Below, piece after piece: positions 43,887-52,743 of a stretch of DNA of 64,000 nucleotides. The notes beneath the pieces were generated by a model, which saw nothing but the letters and a program-made list of their open reading frames with translations, made no database searches and was not told the origin of the DNA. Source of the DNA: Solobacterium sp. (GTDB lineage: Bacteria > Bacillota_I > Bacilli_A > Erysipelotrichales > Erysipelotrichaceae); contig JAFYGX010000239.1 in assembly GCA_017543025.1 (NCBI GenBank), positions 1 through 64,000 on the forward strand, read 5' to 3'. Each line of letters starts with the position of its first letter. Position 1 is the stretch's first letter. The position numbers were made by a program, and so were the translations under genes.

Positions 43887-44388
43887 CCGTTGCTTCCTTT
43901 ACGAAGGCATCGATTGCCTTGCGATCCAGCTCTTCCGCGTTGTCTTTCTGCAACAGGCGGCCAGCCGCAGCCATTGCGACTTCAACCATTTCCTTCTGCA
44001 TGTCACTGTACATTGATTCACGCTCTGCCTGCATCTGCTCACGCGCTTTCTGCCGCTCCATATCTGCTTCTCTCTTCGCTTCCGCAAGTATGGTTTCTTT
44101 CCGGTCACCAGCTTCCTTCACAGCAGCCGCAACGATTTCTTCCGAGCGGTCTCCCGCTGCTTTCAGTGCATTTGCGGCTTCCTGGCGGTCTGTTTCTGCT
44201 TCCTTCCGGGCAAGCTCCTGCGCCTGCAGATCTTCCTGCATCTTTTCTCCGCGTACGGCAAAGAATTCCTGGACGGATTTCCAGAGATACTTCCGCATCA
44301 GAAGAAACAGCACGAGAGTACTGCAGAGCTGTGTGATCATCGTCAGTGGATTGGGTACCAGCTGTCCTACGATGTCAACATCTATCAT
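43876..44388 (-). CDS. atpF: ATP synthase b subunit
   Basis: A 170-residue peripheral stalk subunit. One N-terminal membrane helix (about residues 12-32) is followed by a long, very polar Ala/Glu/Lys/Arg helix typical of the dimeric b stalk. It is encoded 23 bases after atpE. Confidence 0.95.
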   Translation of the reverse strand: MIDVDIVGQLVPNPLTMITQLCSTLVLFLLMRKYLWKSVQEFFAVRGEKMQEDLQAQELARKEAETDRQEAANALKAAGDRSEEIVAAAVKEAGDRKETILAEAKREADMERQKAREQMQAERESMYSDMQKEMVEVAMAAAGRLLQKDNAEELDRKAIDAFVKEATDGE

Positions 44389-44411
44389 CTGTATCTCTCT
44401 CCGTCAGTGTA

Positions 44412-44651
44412 TTACAGGCTCGGATAAACGAACATGAGCAGGATCGAAACCAGAAGACCGTAAATCGCGCAGGTCTCTGAGAGCGCAATACCGAGAATCA
44501 TTGTGGAACGGATCTTGGATTCCGCTTCCGGATTCTTACCGATCGCATCGCAGGCATGCGCTGCAGCGGTACCTTCACCAAGACCGGTCATCATACCGGC
44601 ACATACCGCAAGTCCTGCACCAATTGCAATTAAACCCTTATTGATATCCAT
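44412..44651 (-). CDS. atpE: ATP synthase c subunit with a two-carboxylate, Na+-type signature
   Basis: A 79-residue hairpin of two membrane helices that forms the rotor ring. The ion-binding carboxylate is Glu59 in L-S-E-T-C-A-I-Y. A second glutamate, Glu26 in G-L-G-E-G, stands 33 residues earlier, exactly where Na+-dependent c subunits have Gln32 relative to Glu65. Thr60 and Tyr64 match the hydroxyl and tyrosine positions of the Na+ motif. A two-carboxylate (Glu/Glu) variant is known from Fusobacterium Na+ rings. Na+ coupling is therefore predicted, but not proved. Confidence 0.93.
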   Translation of the reverse strand: MDINKGLIAIGAGLAVCAGMMTGLGEGTAAAHACDAIGKNPEAESKIRSTMILGIALSETCAIYGLLVSILLMFVYPSL

Positions 44652-44663
44652 ATTTTTTCCTCC

Positions 44664-45377
44664 CTATGCGATACCTTTTTTCACATCCTCGGGCATATCA
44701 TTCCCGATCAGAACCATCGTTAGCGTAACAAATACAAGCGTCTGTATAAATCCGGAAAACAGATCGAAGTATGCATGAAGCACCGGAGCGATCAGCGGTG
44801 CCATAAAGTTGAACACACCGCCCTTAGCACCGAAGAATGACGCAAGCGCATCTGAAAGAGCCTGCGTCGCACCGTAAATCAGCTGCATCATAATCGTTCC
44901 GCAGAGAATATTTCCGAACAGACGGATCGACATTGAGATCATTGTGGAGAACTTTCCGATGATATTCATCGGCAGCATCACTGCGATCGGCTCAAGGAAG
45001 CTGTGAAGATAGCCTCCGATTCCCTGATACTTCAGCTCTGTGATCTGAATCAGAAGCCAGGTCAGAAACGCCAGCAGCAGCGTAACGGAAAGATTTGATG
45101 TCGGAGAATTCAGTCCGAACAGCGAAATGATATTCGATGTAAAGATATAGACCCATAACACAAGGATATACGGGGTCAGAATCTCCGCTGTCTTTTCACC
45201 GACGTTATCCGTTACACTTTTGTGCACGCTCTGAATTCCGAGCAGCACCGGAAGGATAATTCCTTTCGGTTCCTGAAGAGGATCTGTCTTATCGATCTTT
45301 TTTGACAGCGCAATGATCGCAGCGCCAAGTATGACAGTCAGAAGAATGATTACATACACATCAGACTGTACCGTCAT
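44664..45377 (-). CDS. atpB: ATP synthase a subunit
   Basis: A 237-residue Fo stator with about five or six membrane segments and the conserved helix S-M-S-I-R-L-F-G-N-I-L, whose arginine faces the c-ring carboxylate. It overlaps atpI by four bases and precedes atpE by 12. Confidence 0.95.
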   Translation of the reverse strand: MTVQSDVYVIILLTVILGAAIIALSKKIDKTDPLQEPKGIILPVLLGIQSVHKSVTDNVGEKTAEILTPYILVLWVYIFTSNIISLFGLNSPTSNLSVTLLLAFLTWLLIQITELKYQGIGGYLHSFLEPIAVMLPMNIIGKFSTMISMSIRLFGNILCGTIMMQLIYGATQALSDALASFFGAKGGVFNFMAPLIAPVLHAYFDLFSGFIQTLVFVTLTMVLIGNDMPEDVKKGIA

Positions 45378-45757
45378 TTAATCGCCTCCTTTCGTTTCAG
45401 CAGTTCCGTGATAATAATAGCCGATTTTACTGTCGTCAGTCCTGCAGCAGCAGTAAAAATATTCAGAATATCAGGAAAATATACCCCGCACAGCAATAAT
45501 GCCCCCATCAGAATGAAATTGATCATGAAATGGGGAAACCCGGTAAACTTTCCTGCATTTCCGGAATCAAGTACCCGGGTCCAGTAGCGTACGTTCCATT
45601 CATAGATGAATACAGCCAGCGCCTCCCCGGCAAGAAATCCGATTCCGGCCGGCCGGCTGATTCCGCACAGAATCAGACCAGCTCCGGCAAATACCAACAT
45701 CATATACCGCATTCGTCTGCTGTGACTATGAAAAAGTGACGTTTCGGGGCAGTTCAT
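45374..45757 (-). CDS. atpI: ATP synthase subunit I-like membrane protein
   Basis: A 127-residue protein with four predicted membrane segments at the head of the atp genes, in the position of AtpI. AtpI assists c-ring assembly. Sequence conservation in this family is low, so the call rests on position and topology. It begins five bases after the parB stop, so the whole atp operon may be cotranscribed with the partition genes. Confidence 0.75.
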   Translation of the reverse strand: MNCPETSLFHSHSRRMRYMMLVFAGAGLILCGISRPAGIGFLAGEALAVFIYEWNVRYWTRVLDSGNAGKFTGFPHFMINFILMGALLLCGVYFPDILNIFTAAAGLTTVKSAIIITELLKRKEAIK

Positions 45758-45762
45758 AAAGG

Positions 45763-46653
45763 TTATTCCTCAATCATTCCGATCAGTTCCAGAATCCGGT
45801 TCAGATCCGCGGTATCCGCAAACCGGATACTGAGATTTTTTCCGCTGATCATGACCTTTGTTCCGAGCTTTGAACTCATCCGGTTTTCAAGATCGCGGAT
45901 CAGAGGATCTTTCTTCGGTTCAGACTTCTGTTTCTTCTCCTGTGCTTCCGCTCCAAGCAGTTCCTTTACATAGCGCTCCGCTTCCCGCACGGACATCTTT
46001 TCCTTTCGGATTACGAGTGCAGCTTCATACATCGCTTCTTCGTCATCCAGTGCCAGCAGCGGTCTTACATGACCCATCGTCAGCTGTTTTTCTGTCACCA
46101 TTTCCTGAACCTGCATCGGAAGCTTCAGAAGTCTCAGCATATTTGCGCAGTATTCTCTGGACTTTCCGACCCGCTCCGCCAGCTGTTCCTGGGTATATCC
46201 GAGCCGTTTGATCAGCGATTCATAGGCTGCGGCTTCTTCAATCGGATTCAGGTTCTCCCGCTGTACATTTTCCAGCAGGGAGATTTCCATCATCTCTTCA
46301 TCCGTAAAGTCCACCGAAATTGCCGGAACTGTCTCAAGTCCTGCAATTCTCGCGGCGCGCAGCCGCCGTTCACCGGCAATGAGTTCGTAGCCCTGAACAC
46401 TTGGCCGCACCAGAAGCGGAGTAAAGATCCCGTGCAGGCGTATCGAATCCGCCAGTTCATTCAGAGCTTTCTCATCAAACTCTTTTCTGGGCTGATACGG
46501 GTTTGGCCGGATCGACTCTACCGAAAGCTCAACCTCTTTCCGTCCCGGCGCATCCCCTCCGTTGTTCTGGATATCTTCAAGAAACTGTTCCACGTCTGAA
46601 CCGAAAATATAGTCCAGACCGCGTCCCAGCCCGTTTTTTTTCTTTTCTGCCAT
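45763..46653 (-). CDS. parB: Chromosome-partitioning protein ParB (Spo0J)
   Basis: A 296-residue CTP-dependent clamp that loads at parS. The N-terminal CTPase domain has the G-E-R-R-L-R-A-A-R motif (about residue 92). A helix-turn-helix follows (T-Q-E-Q-L-A-E-R-V-G-K-S-R-E-Y), and the C-terminal dimerisation region ends in I-G-M-I-E-E. It lies three bases after parA. Two perfect parS sites are found at 59626 and 61094. The related noc gene is upstream of parA. Confidence 0.95.
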   Translation of the reverse strand: MAEKKKNGLGRGLDYIFGSDVEQFLEDIQNNGGDAPGRKEVELSVESIRPNPYQPRKEFDEKALNELADSIRLHGIFTPLLVRPSVQGYELIAGERRLRAARIAGLETVPAISVDFTDEEMMEISLLENVQRENLNPIEEAAAYESLIKRLGYTQEQLAERVGKSREYCANMLRLLKLPMQVQEMVTEKQLTMGHVRPLLALDDEEAMYEAALVIRKEKMSVREAERYVKELLGAEAQEKKQKSEPKKDPLIRDLENRMSSKLGTKVMISGKNLSIRFADTADLNRILELIGMIEE

Positions 46654-46656
46654 CCA

Positions 46657-47442
46657 TTACCTCTTTTCATTCTGCGAGATCACTTCCTTGACAAGCCCGA
46701 CATATGCCTTGGCTCCCTCCGAACGTGTATCGTATTCAAAAATACTCTCGCCCCGGCTTGGTGCTTCAGAAAGCCGGACATTGCGGGGGATTGAGCAGCG
46801 GTATACCTTTTCCTTGAAATACTTCCGTACTTCCTGCTGCACTTCTACCGACAGTTTGGTTCTTACATCAAACATTGTCAGAAGCACCCCTTCAATGGAT
46901 AATTTCGGATTCCACAGTCGCTGAACAAGACGAATTGTTGAGAGCAGCTGTGTAAGTCCTTCCAGTGCGAAATATTCACACTGGACCGGAATGATTACGG
47001 AATCTGCGGCCGTCAGTGCATTTGTATTCAGAAGGCCGAGACTGGGCGGGCAGTCAATAATGATGTAGTCATACATCCGTCTGACCGGCTCAAGTTTCTG
47101 CTTCAGCAGATGTTCACGGCCTACTTCATACATATTGGAAGCCATTTCCACATCTGCACCGGAAAGATCGATTGTCGCCGGAAGCACATCCAGCGGCGGC
47201 ATATCCAGTGTAACCACATCCTGCGCAACCGTATCATTTCCCATCAGTACCTGATAAACACTGTGGTTATGATCAAACCCGGCCGCGCCGGCACCGATTC
47301 CGTTTGTCGCATTTCCCTGCGGATCAAAATCCACAAGCAACACCCGTTTGTCTGCATAGGCAAGCCCTGCCGCAAGATTGATTGAGGTCGTTGTCTTTCC
47401 GACACCGCCTTTCTGATTCGCTACTGCGATAATTTTCCCCAT
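46657..47442 (-). CDS. parA: Chromosome-partitioning ATPase ParA (Soj)
   Basis: A 261-residue deviant-Walker ATPase with K-G-G-V-G-K-T-T-T at residues 11-19 and the D-F-D-P-Q-G-N-A-T switch. ParA binds DNA non-specifically as an ATP dimer and, with ParB, segregates origins or regulates initiation. It is encoded between noc and parB. Confidence 0.97.
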   Translation of the reverse strand: MGKIIAVANQKGGVGKTTTSINLAAGLAYADKRVLLVDFDPQGNATNGIGAGAAGFDHNHSVYQVLMGNDTVAQDVVTLDMPPLDVLPATIDLSGADVEMASNMYEVGREHLLKQKLEPVRRMYDYIIIDCPPSLGLLNTNALTAADSVIIPVQCEYFALEGLTQLLSTIRLVQRLWNPKLSIEGVLLTMFDVRTKLSVEVQQEVRKYFKEKVYRCSIPRNVRLSEAPSRGESIFEYDTRSEGAKAYVGLVKEVISQNEKR

Positions 47443-47460
47443 AATTCAACTTCTCCGATT

Positions 47461-48270
47461 TTATTTCGGAAAACGCAGCAGGATGCGCACTTCTTCGGGA
47501 CTGTCCGTTGTCTCCATTTCCACATCAATTCCTGTTTTCCGTATCATTTCCACACATTGCTTTACCGAATTGATTCCGATCTGCACATTGCGTGTGAAAC
47601 CTTTTGTTGTTGGTTTGCGGCGACGTTTTTTCTTCACCGTATTGATCTGTTCAACATACGCTTCCGTCTGCCGGACATTCATTTCCTTTTCTGTAACATA
47701 GTGATAAGCCGCTGTCTGCTTTTCCCGCGGCAGACTGAGCAGCGCTCTTGCCTGACGCTCCGAAAGCTCTCTTCCGGCTACGGCATCCTGTACTTCCTGC
47801 GGAAGATTCAGAAGCCGGATCTTGTTCGCAATTGCGGACTGTGATTTTCCGACCCGCTTTGCGACTTCCTCCTGCGTCATATTTGCCTGACGCATCAGCT
47901 GAACATATCCCTTGGCTTCCTCAACTGCAGTCAGATTTTCCCGCTGAATGTTTTCCACCATTGACATCTCTGCCGCTTCGTTTTCATTTGGCGAGAGGAT
48001 ATAGCAGGGCACCGTTTCAAAACCGGCATTGCGGCATGCGCGCCACCGGCGTTCTCCGGCAATGATTTCATAGCCGTCCTCGATCTCACGAACAGTAATC
48101 GGCTGAATCAGCCCATTGTTCTTAACGGATTCCGTAAGCTCATGCATTGCGGCCGGATCAAAATGGAGTCTTGGCTGATACCGGCTCGGCCGGATTTTTT
48201 CAACCGGGATCTCCACTGTCTTGCCGGTCTGCGTCCGTTCAAATAACGTGTCAAATATGGATCTTGCCAT
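47461..48270 (-). CDS. noc: Nucleoid occlusion protein Noc (ParB paralogue)
   Basis: A 269-residue ParB-family protein with its own G-E-R-R-W-R-A-C-R CTPase motif and helix-turn-helix (T-Q-E-E-V-A-K-R-V-G-K-S-Q-S-A). The first 13 residues (M-A-R-S-I-F-D-T-L-F-E-R-T) form a short amphipathic helix, as used by Noc for membrane attachment. Gene order rsmG-noc-parA-parB matches Bacillus. No clear Noc-binding site (ATTTCCCGGGAAAT) was found in the window. It overlaps rsmG by 20 bases. Confidence 0.88.
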   Translation of the reverse strand: MARSIFDTLFERTQTGKTVEIPVEKIRPSRYQPRLHFDPAAMHELTESVKNNGLIQPITVREIEDGYEIIAGERRWRACRNAGFETVPCYILSPNENEAAEMSMVENIQRENLTAVEEAKGYVQLMRQANMTQEEVAKRVGKSQSAIANKIRLLNLPQEVQDAVAGRELSERQARALLSLPREKQTAAYHYVTEKEMNVRQTEAYVEQINTVKKKRRRKPTTKGFTRNVQIGINSVKQCVEMIRKTGIDVEMETTDSPEEVRILLRFPK

Positions 48271-48982
48271 AACCGTGTTTCTCCATCAGCGGTTTCTGTT
48301 TGATTTTCGCATACGCGCGCGGGTATTTTCTGTCTGTCGGCTTCTGCTTCACAGCAGTCACCAGCACACGTTTTTCCCCGTTCGGAAGCGTATCTTCAAA
48401 CAGTCTGTATTCCTGACAGCCGAGCGTCTTCAGCGCATAAGCTGCTTCTTCCGCTTCTTCCGTGCCGCGGGATCCCTTCATTGCCGCAAAGGTGCCTCCG
48501 GTACGGACCAGCGGAACACAGAGTTCTGAGAGCACCGGCAGATTGGCAACTGCCCGGGCCGTCACTGTATCGAAAGATTCCCGTGACGCTGCTGCGAACT
48601 CTTCTGCTCTCTGATTGACGACTGTCACATTCTTCAGACCCATTTCCTCTGCGGCTGCTTCAAGAAACCGACATCGTTTCTGCGTCGGCTCAAGCAGTGT
48701 AAATGAAACCTCCGGAAGTGCAGCGGCCCATACCAGGCCGGGAAACCCCGCTCCGCTTCCGACATCACAGACCGATCCTTCCGGATGGATGTGTGACAGC
48801 GGGATCAGACAGTCCAGAAGATGTTTTTCATATACTTCTTCCGGCTCATCAATCGCGGTCAGATTAAACCTTCCGTTCCATTCCTTTAATATCGCAGTCA
48901 GGCGCAGCATCGCCTCAACTGCGCTGTCATCCGCCGGCAGATTCCGGTTTCTGATTTCCTGTCGCAGTTCTTCAATCGTCAT
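48251..48982 (-). CDS. rsmG: 16S rRNA m7G527 methyltransferase
   Basis: A 243-residue methyltransferase. The SAM-binding loop C-D-V-G-S-G-A-G-F-P-G is near residue 73, and the sequence opens with the usual helical segment. RsmG methylates G527 in the 530 loop. It starts the rsmG-noc-parA-parB-atp string. Only 47 bases separate it from the upstream lipoprotein gene, with no clear terminator between. Confidence 0.96.
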   Translation of the reverse strand: MTIEELRQEIRNRNLPADDSAVEAMLRLTAILKEWNGRFNLTAIDEPEEVYEKHLLDCLIPLSHIHPEGSVCDVGSGAGFPGLVWAAALPEVSFTLLEPTQKRCRFLEAAAEEMGLKNVTVVNQRAEEFAAASRESFDTVTARAVANLPVLSELCVPLVRTGGTFAAMKGSRGTEEAEEAAYALKTLGCQEYRLFEDTLPNGEKRVLVTAVKQKPTDRKYPRAYAKIKQKPLMEKHGYGKIHI

Positions 48983-49029
48983 AAATCTCTGCTTATTTTA
49001 CACGAATATTGCAAAACCCGTACATCAAC

Positions 49030-50253
49030 TCAGCGATTCAGCTGGTTTTTTATGTGGAGAATTTCGTTATCCACAATTTCTGTTGTTTCTTCATCCGGTG
49101 AGAAGAGCGAACTGTACGAAAAGAACACCACGCCGTCTCCTCCCTGCGTAAAGACGGTCTCCATCTGACGCGCCATCATGTCGTCGTGATTCACCCACTC
49201 CAGGTTGGCTTCTTCATTATCCGAAGAAACACTGACTCTGGCACCGATTACATATGCCGCAAGTCCTGCCATCAGACGCACATCGCTGCTGCCTTTTACC
49301 TGCAGCCATTCCTGCCAGGTCGGCTCAAACGGTTTGACCGGATGCAGATAACCCCAGTAAATCTGAGGAATCAGATAATCCACAGTTCCCTGTTCCACCC
49401 AATGGTAAGGATTGCCGAACAGCAGACTGATACAGTTATCTATATTTCCTGCCGGGGAGATACCGAATTCCATATCCGCATCAAACGCCTTGACGGTATC
49501 ATGCAGCTCCTTTACCATCTCATCCACATTTGCCGTACGGAATTCTTCCAGTGTAAGCGACGGGTTTTCTTCCTGTGCAGTCGAGTAGATATAGGCATCA
49601 AAATTCTTTGCGGTTTCATACGGATAGAAATAATCATCCATATGTATTCCTGCAGGATGATACTTTTCCATGAGTTCGGAAACAACCGAGCAGATCAGCT
49701 GTCTTACTTCCGGATAAGCGGGATTCAGATAATACCGGTCACCCACCTGACGGACACGCTCATCATTCTTTGCGATCCAGCGGCGGATAATAAAATCCTC
49801 CGGCAGCGACTGTACTTCATCGACTTTTACCGAGCGCATCGGGTTGATCCAGGCATGAACTGCGATCCCGTTTTTCTCTGCTTCCGCAGCGAAGATCGCA
49901 TACGGATCATAATCCGTATTGCTCATATAGGAAGCGCGCGGGTATATCGCTGAATCATAGATCGCATCCGTAAACGCAACCGCGTGAAGATAGAGCGCAT
50001 TGATGCCGAGATCATTCATATTGCTTACTGCGTTCTGCACATAGGCGGTGAATTCTTCTTCATCCATCTCACTGCAGTAACCCTTGTATTCAAGATAGGA
50101 AAACCAGACTCCGACCGTCTCTCTGCGATCTGCCTCCGGCTGTGCCGAACCGGATGAAACATAATCCTGTGAAGAGTCCGCGGTATGGTTTCCGCAGCCG
50201 CCGTACAGCAGGATACTTCCGGCCAGCAGAAGCGGCAGTACCTTACGAAGCAC
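49030..50253 (-). CDS. Lipoprotein with a family-10-like glycosidase domain (YngK/GHL10 type)
   Basis: A 407-residue exported protein if started at the GTG at 50253 (GGAG upstream). A hydrophobic signal segment ends in a lipobox-like L-Y-G-G-C, so it should be lipid-anchored. The mature part matches the GHL10/DUF187 group: G-V-W-F-S-Y-L near its start, A-W-I-N-P-M-R, H-M-D-D-Y-F-Y-P and L-I-P-Q-I-Y-W-G-Y. These proteins are thought to act on peptidoglycan or other glycans. An ATG 17 codons earlier would give a longer, less signal-like N-terminus and overlap the upstream gene more. Confidence 0.85.
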   Translation of the reverse strand: MLRKVLPLLLAGSILLYGGCGNHTADSSQDYVSSGSAQPEADRRETVGVWFSYLEYKGYCSEMDEEEFTAYVQNAVSNMNDLGINALYLHAVAFTDAIYDSAIYPRASYMSNTDYDPYAIFAAEAEKNGIAVHAWINPMRSVKVDEVQSLPEDFIIRRWIAKNDERVRQVGDRYYLNPAYPEVRQLICSVVSELMEKYHPAGIHMDDYFYPYETAKNFDAYIYSTAQEENPSLTLEEFRTANVDEMVKELHDTVKAFDADMEFGISPAGNIDNCISLLFGNPYHWVEQGTVDYLIPQIYWGYLHPVKPFEPTWQEWLQVKGSSDVRLMAGLAAYVIGARVSVSSDNEEANLEWVNHDDMMARQMETVFTQGGDGVVFFSYSSLFSPDEETTEIVDNEILHIKNQLNR

Positions 50254-50872
50254 GGGTAATGAACTCCGATCTCGGCAGAGTTTCAATCCACTTGCAGAAG
50301 GCACGCCATTCCGGAAGGCGATGATCCTTCCGCTGGAAATAGATCGTTTTCAGCTGCCGGTAATTCGTCGTCATCCTGGCGGTCAGCCGGAATCCCGCAG
50401 GGTTGGAATAAAGGATTTCCAGATATTTGCGGCTGGCGAGCTCATCCAGCGTCGTAGTATCCTTTCCGTCTTCCCGCAATGACTCAATATCCCGTTTCAG
50501 ATCATTGTATTCCTGCGTCTTACGCTTCATGATCTCAATGATGCCCGGGTCTACATATTCGTTATATACACTGTCGAGATCAAATTTCGTAATCCGATGC
50601 ATGGTTGACTGAGAACTTACGAAATCCAGGAAGTGATACCGTTCTGCTTCAACCCATGCCTTGTTGGAAAAAGTCAGGTCAAACTGAACGATCACTCCGT
50701 TGAGAAAATTGTCATGTCCGCTTCCGGTCTTCGACTGTGCCAGACGGATCGTACGCTCTGTAATCTCATCATCCAGTGCATTCAGATCCACTGCCATCGG
50801 ATACTTCGATCCCCGGACGGATTCTTCCAGTCCGTAAATATTCACATTTGATACAACATCCTGCCAGTTCAT
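50243..50872 (-). CDS. Conserved protein, possibly ThyX-like
   Basis: A 209-residue protein coupled to mnmG by an ATGA overlap. I recognise it as a conserved hypothetical of Firmicutes and phages: V-E-A-E-R-Y-H-F-L-D-F-V-S-S-Q-S-T-M-H near residue 75, and N-Y-R-Q-L-K-T-I-Y-F-Q-R-K near residue 170. The latter resembles the flavin/dUMP-binding C-terminus of ThyX thymidylate synthases, but the canonical R-H-R-x-x-S-x-x-x-x-S motif is not evident. It may be a ThyX-fold protein of altered function. The 3' end overlaps the lipoprotein start. Confidence 0.6.
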   Translation of the reverse strand: MNWQDVVSNVNIYGLEESVRGSKYPMAVDLNALDDEITERTIRLAQSKTGSGHDNFLNGVIVQFDLTFSNKAWVEAERYHFLDFVSSQSTMHRITKFDLDSVYNEYVDPGIIEIMKRKTQEYNDLKRDIESLREDGKDTTTLDELASRKYLEILYSNPAGFRLTARMTTNYRQLKTIYFQRKDHRLPEWRAFCKWIETLPRSEFITRAS

Positions 50873-52743
50873 GATTCAATCTCCTTTCGTTTTCGAATAG
50901 CTATTGCAAGCACGGCGATATCTGCCGGATTTACACCGGAGATCCGGGATGCCTGCCCCATTGTTGCGGGCTTATAGGTATTCAGCTTCTGTCTGCCTTC
51001 CAGAGAAAGATGTTCCACAGCATCATAGTCAAATTCCACGCCAAGGGGAACTTCTTCCATTGCCTGCAGCTTGGCAGCCTCCCGTTTTGCCTTATCGATA
51101 TATCCTTTATATTTGACTCCGATATCACATTGTTCCGCCAGCTTCTCATCCGCATTTTCTCCAAGCAGCTCATACAGCTTCCGGCTTGTAATGCCCGGCC
51201 GCTTCAGCAGTTCATACCCGCTTTCTCCGCGATGCTCCGGGGTAAAATTCGGATCCCTGCACAGGATTTCCGTAAGTCCCGGATCATCCAGATGAAACCT
51301 GGCTTCCTTCAGCCGTTCCTCCATTGCATTCAGTTCTGCCTGTTTTTTCTCGTATGCGGCGTAGCGCGCTTCACTGATCAGTCCGACTTCTCTTCCTTTC
51401 TCAATGAGCCGCTGTTCGGCATTGTCATGCCGCAGCAGCAGACGGAATTCCGCTCTTGATGTCAGAAGACGATATGGTTCCTTTGTTCCCTTTGCTGTAA
51501 GATCATCAATCAGAACGCCGATATATGCTTCATCTCGCCGCAGAACCAGCGGTTTTCTCTCCCGCAGTTTCTGAACGGCGTTGATCCCTGCCATAAGCCC
51601 CTGACCGGCTGCTTCCTCATATCCGGATGTACCGTTGATCTGCCCTGCCGTAAACAGATTTTCTATGATCTTGTTTTCAAGAGAAGGCTTCATCTGTATC
51701 GGATCCACTGCATCATATTCAATCGCATAGGCATATTTTTTTATAATGCAGTGTTCAAATCCGGGAAGTGTATGCGTCATTGCCTCCTGTACCTCTCTTG
51801 GCAGAGAGGTGGAAAATCCCTGTACATAGGTGGTATCCATGGACAGACTCTCCGGTTCAAGAAACAGCAGGTGTCTTGGCTTATCCGCAAACCGGACCAG
51901 CTTGTCTTCTATCGAAGGGCAATACCGCGGGCCGACCCCTTTTACCACACCGGAATACATGGAAGAACGCTTCAGATTCTTCAGAATGATTTCATGGGTT
52001 TCCGGTGTTGTCCAGGTCATGTAGCAGCTGACCTGTTCTTCATACGGGCGGATATGCGTTGTTGTTTCGGAGAAGCTGACAAATCCCGGTGTTCCGGGTT
52101 CAAGTTCTGTCTTTGAAAAATCGATGGAAGCCGTCAGTACTCTGGGCGGTGTTCCTGTCTTCAGCCGGAAGGTTTTCAGTCCGTTCTGCCGCAGAGATTC
52201 CGAAAGCAGTTCCGTGGTTGGTTCCCGATCCGGTCCGCCCGGTACCACTTCATCACTGATCATGTTCAGACCGGCCATATAGGTACCGGTTGTGAGAATC
52301 ACAATCTGTGCGGAAAGAACTGTACCGTCATTCAGCGTAACGCCCTGCACCTTCTGATTCTGTACGTTCAGCTTTGTCGTCATGCCTTCGATGACCGTCA
52401 AATGTTCCTGTCTGTCCAGGACATCCTGCATCATCCTTGCATAGGCAATCTTATCCGACTGAACCCGAAGCGCCCGGACACCCGGCCCCTTTGCCGTATT
52501 CAGCATCTTGAACTGCAGTGCAGTCGCATCAGCCGTAACCGGCATCTGGCCGCCCAGCGCGTCAATCTCCCGCACGACAATTCCCTTGGCAGGTCCGCCT
52601 ACCGAAGGATTGCACGGCATCTTCCCGATATTCTCTTTTCTTAATGTAATCATAGCAGTCTTTACGCCGAGCCGGGCACACGCAAGTGCCGCTTCGATTC
52701 CGGCATGACCGCCGCCGATTACAATGACTTCATAATCCGACAT
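50869..52743 (-). CDS. mnmG: tRNA uridine-5-carboxymethylaminomethyl modification enzyme MnmG
   Basis: A 624-residue FAD enzyme that works with MnmE on wobble uridines. The FAD motif G-G-G-H-A-G-I-E-A-A is at residues 9-18. The conserved C-N-P-S-V-G-G-P-A-K-G and the C-terminal Y-K-G-Y-I segment are present. It overlaps the upstream PUA/EVE-like gene by 14 bases and the downstream gene by four. Confidence 0.97.
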   Translation of the reverse strand: MSDYEVIVIGGGHAGIEAALACARLGVKTAMITLRKENIGKMPCNPSVGGPAKGIVVREIDALGGQMPVTADATALQFKMLNTAKGPGVRALRVQSDKIAYARMMQDVLDRQEHLTVIEGMTTKLNVQNQKVQGVTLNDGTVLSAQIVILTTGTYMAGLNMISDEVVPGGPDREPTTELLSESLRQNGLKTFRLKTGTPPRVLTASIDFSKTELEPGTPGFVSFSETTTHIRPYEEQVSCYMTWTTPETHEIILKNLKRSSMYSGVVKGVGPRYCPSIEDKLVRFADKPRHLLFLEPESLSMDTTYVQGFSTSLPREVQEAMTHTLPGFEHCIIKKYAYAIEYDAVDPIQMKPSLENKIIENLFTAGQINGTSGYEEAAGQGLMAGINAVQKLRERKPLVLRRDEAYIGVLIDDLTAKGTKEPYRLLTSRAEFRLLLRHDNAEQRLIEKGREVGLISEARYAAYEKKQAELNAMEERLKEARFHLDDPGLTEILCRDPNFTPEHRGESGYELLKRPGITSRKLYELLGENADEKLAEQCDIGVKYKGYIDKAKREAAKLQAMEEVPLGVEFDYDAVEHLSLEGRQKLNTYKPATMGQASRISGVNPADIAVLAIAIRKRKEIES

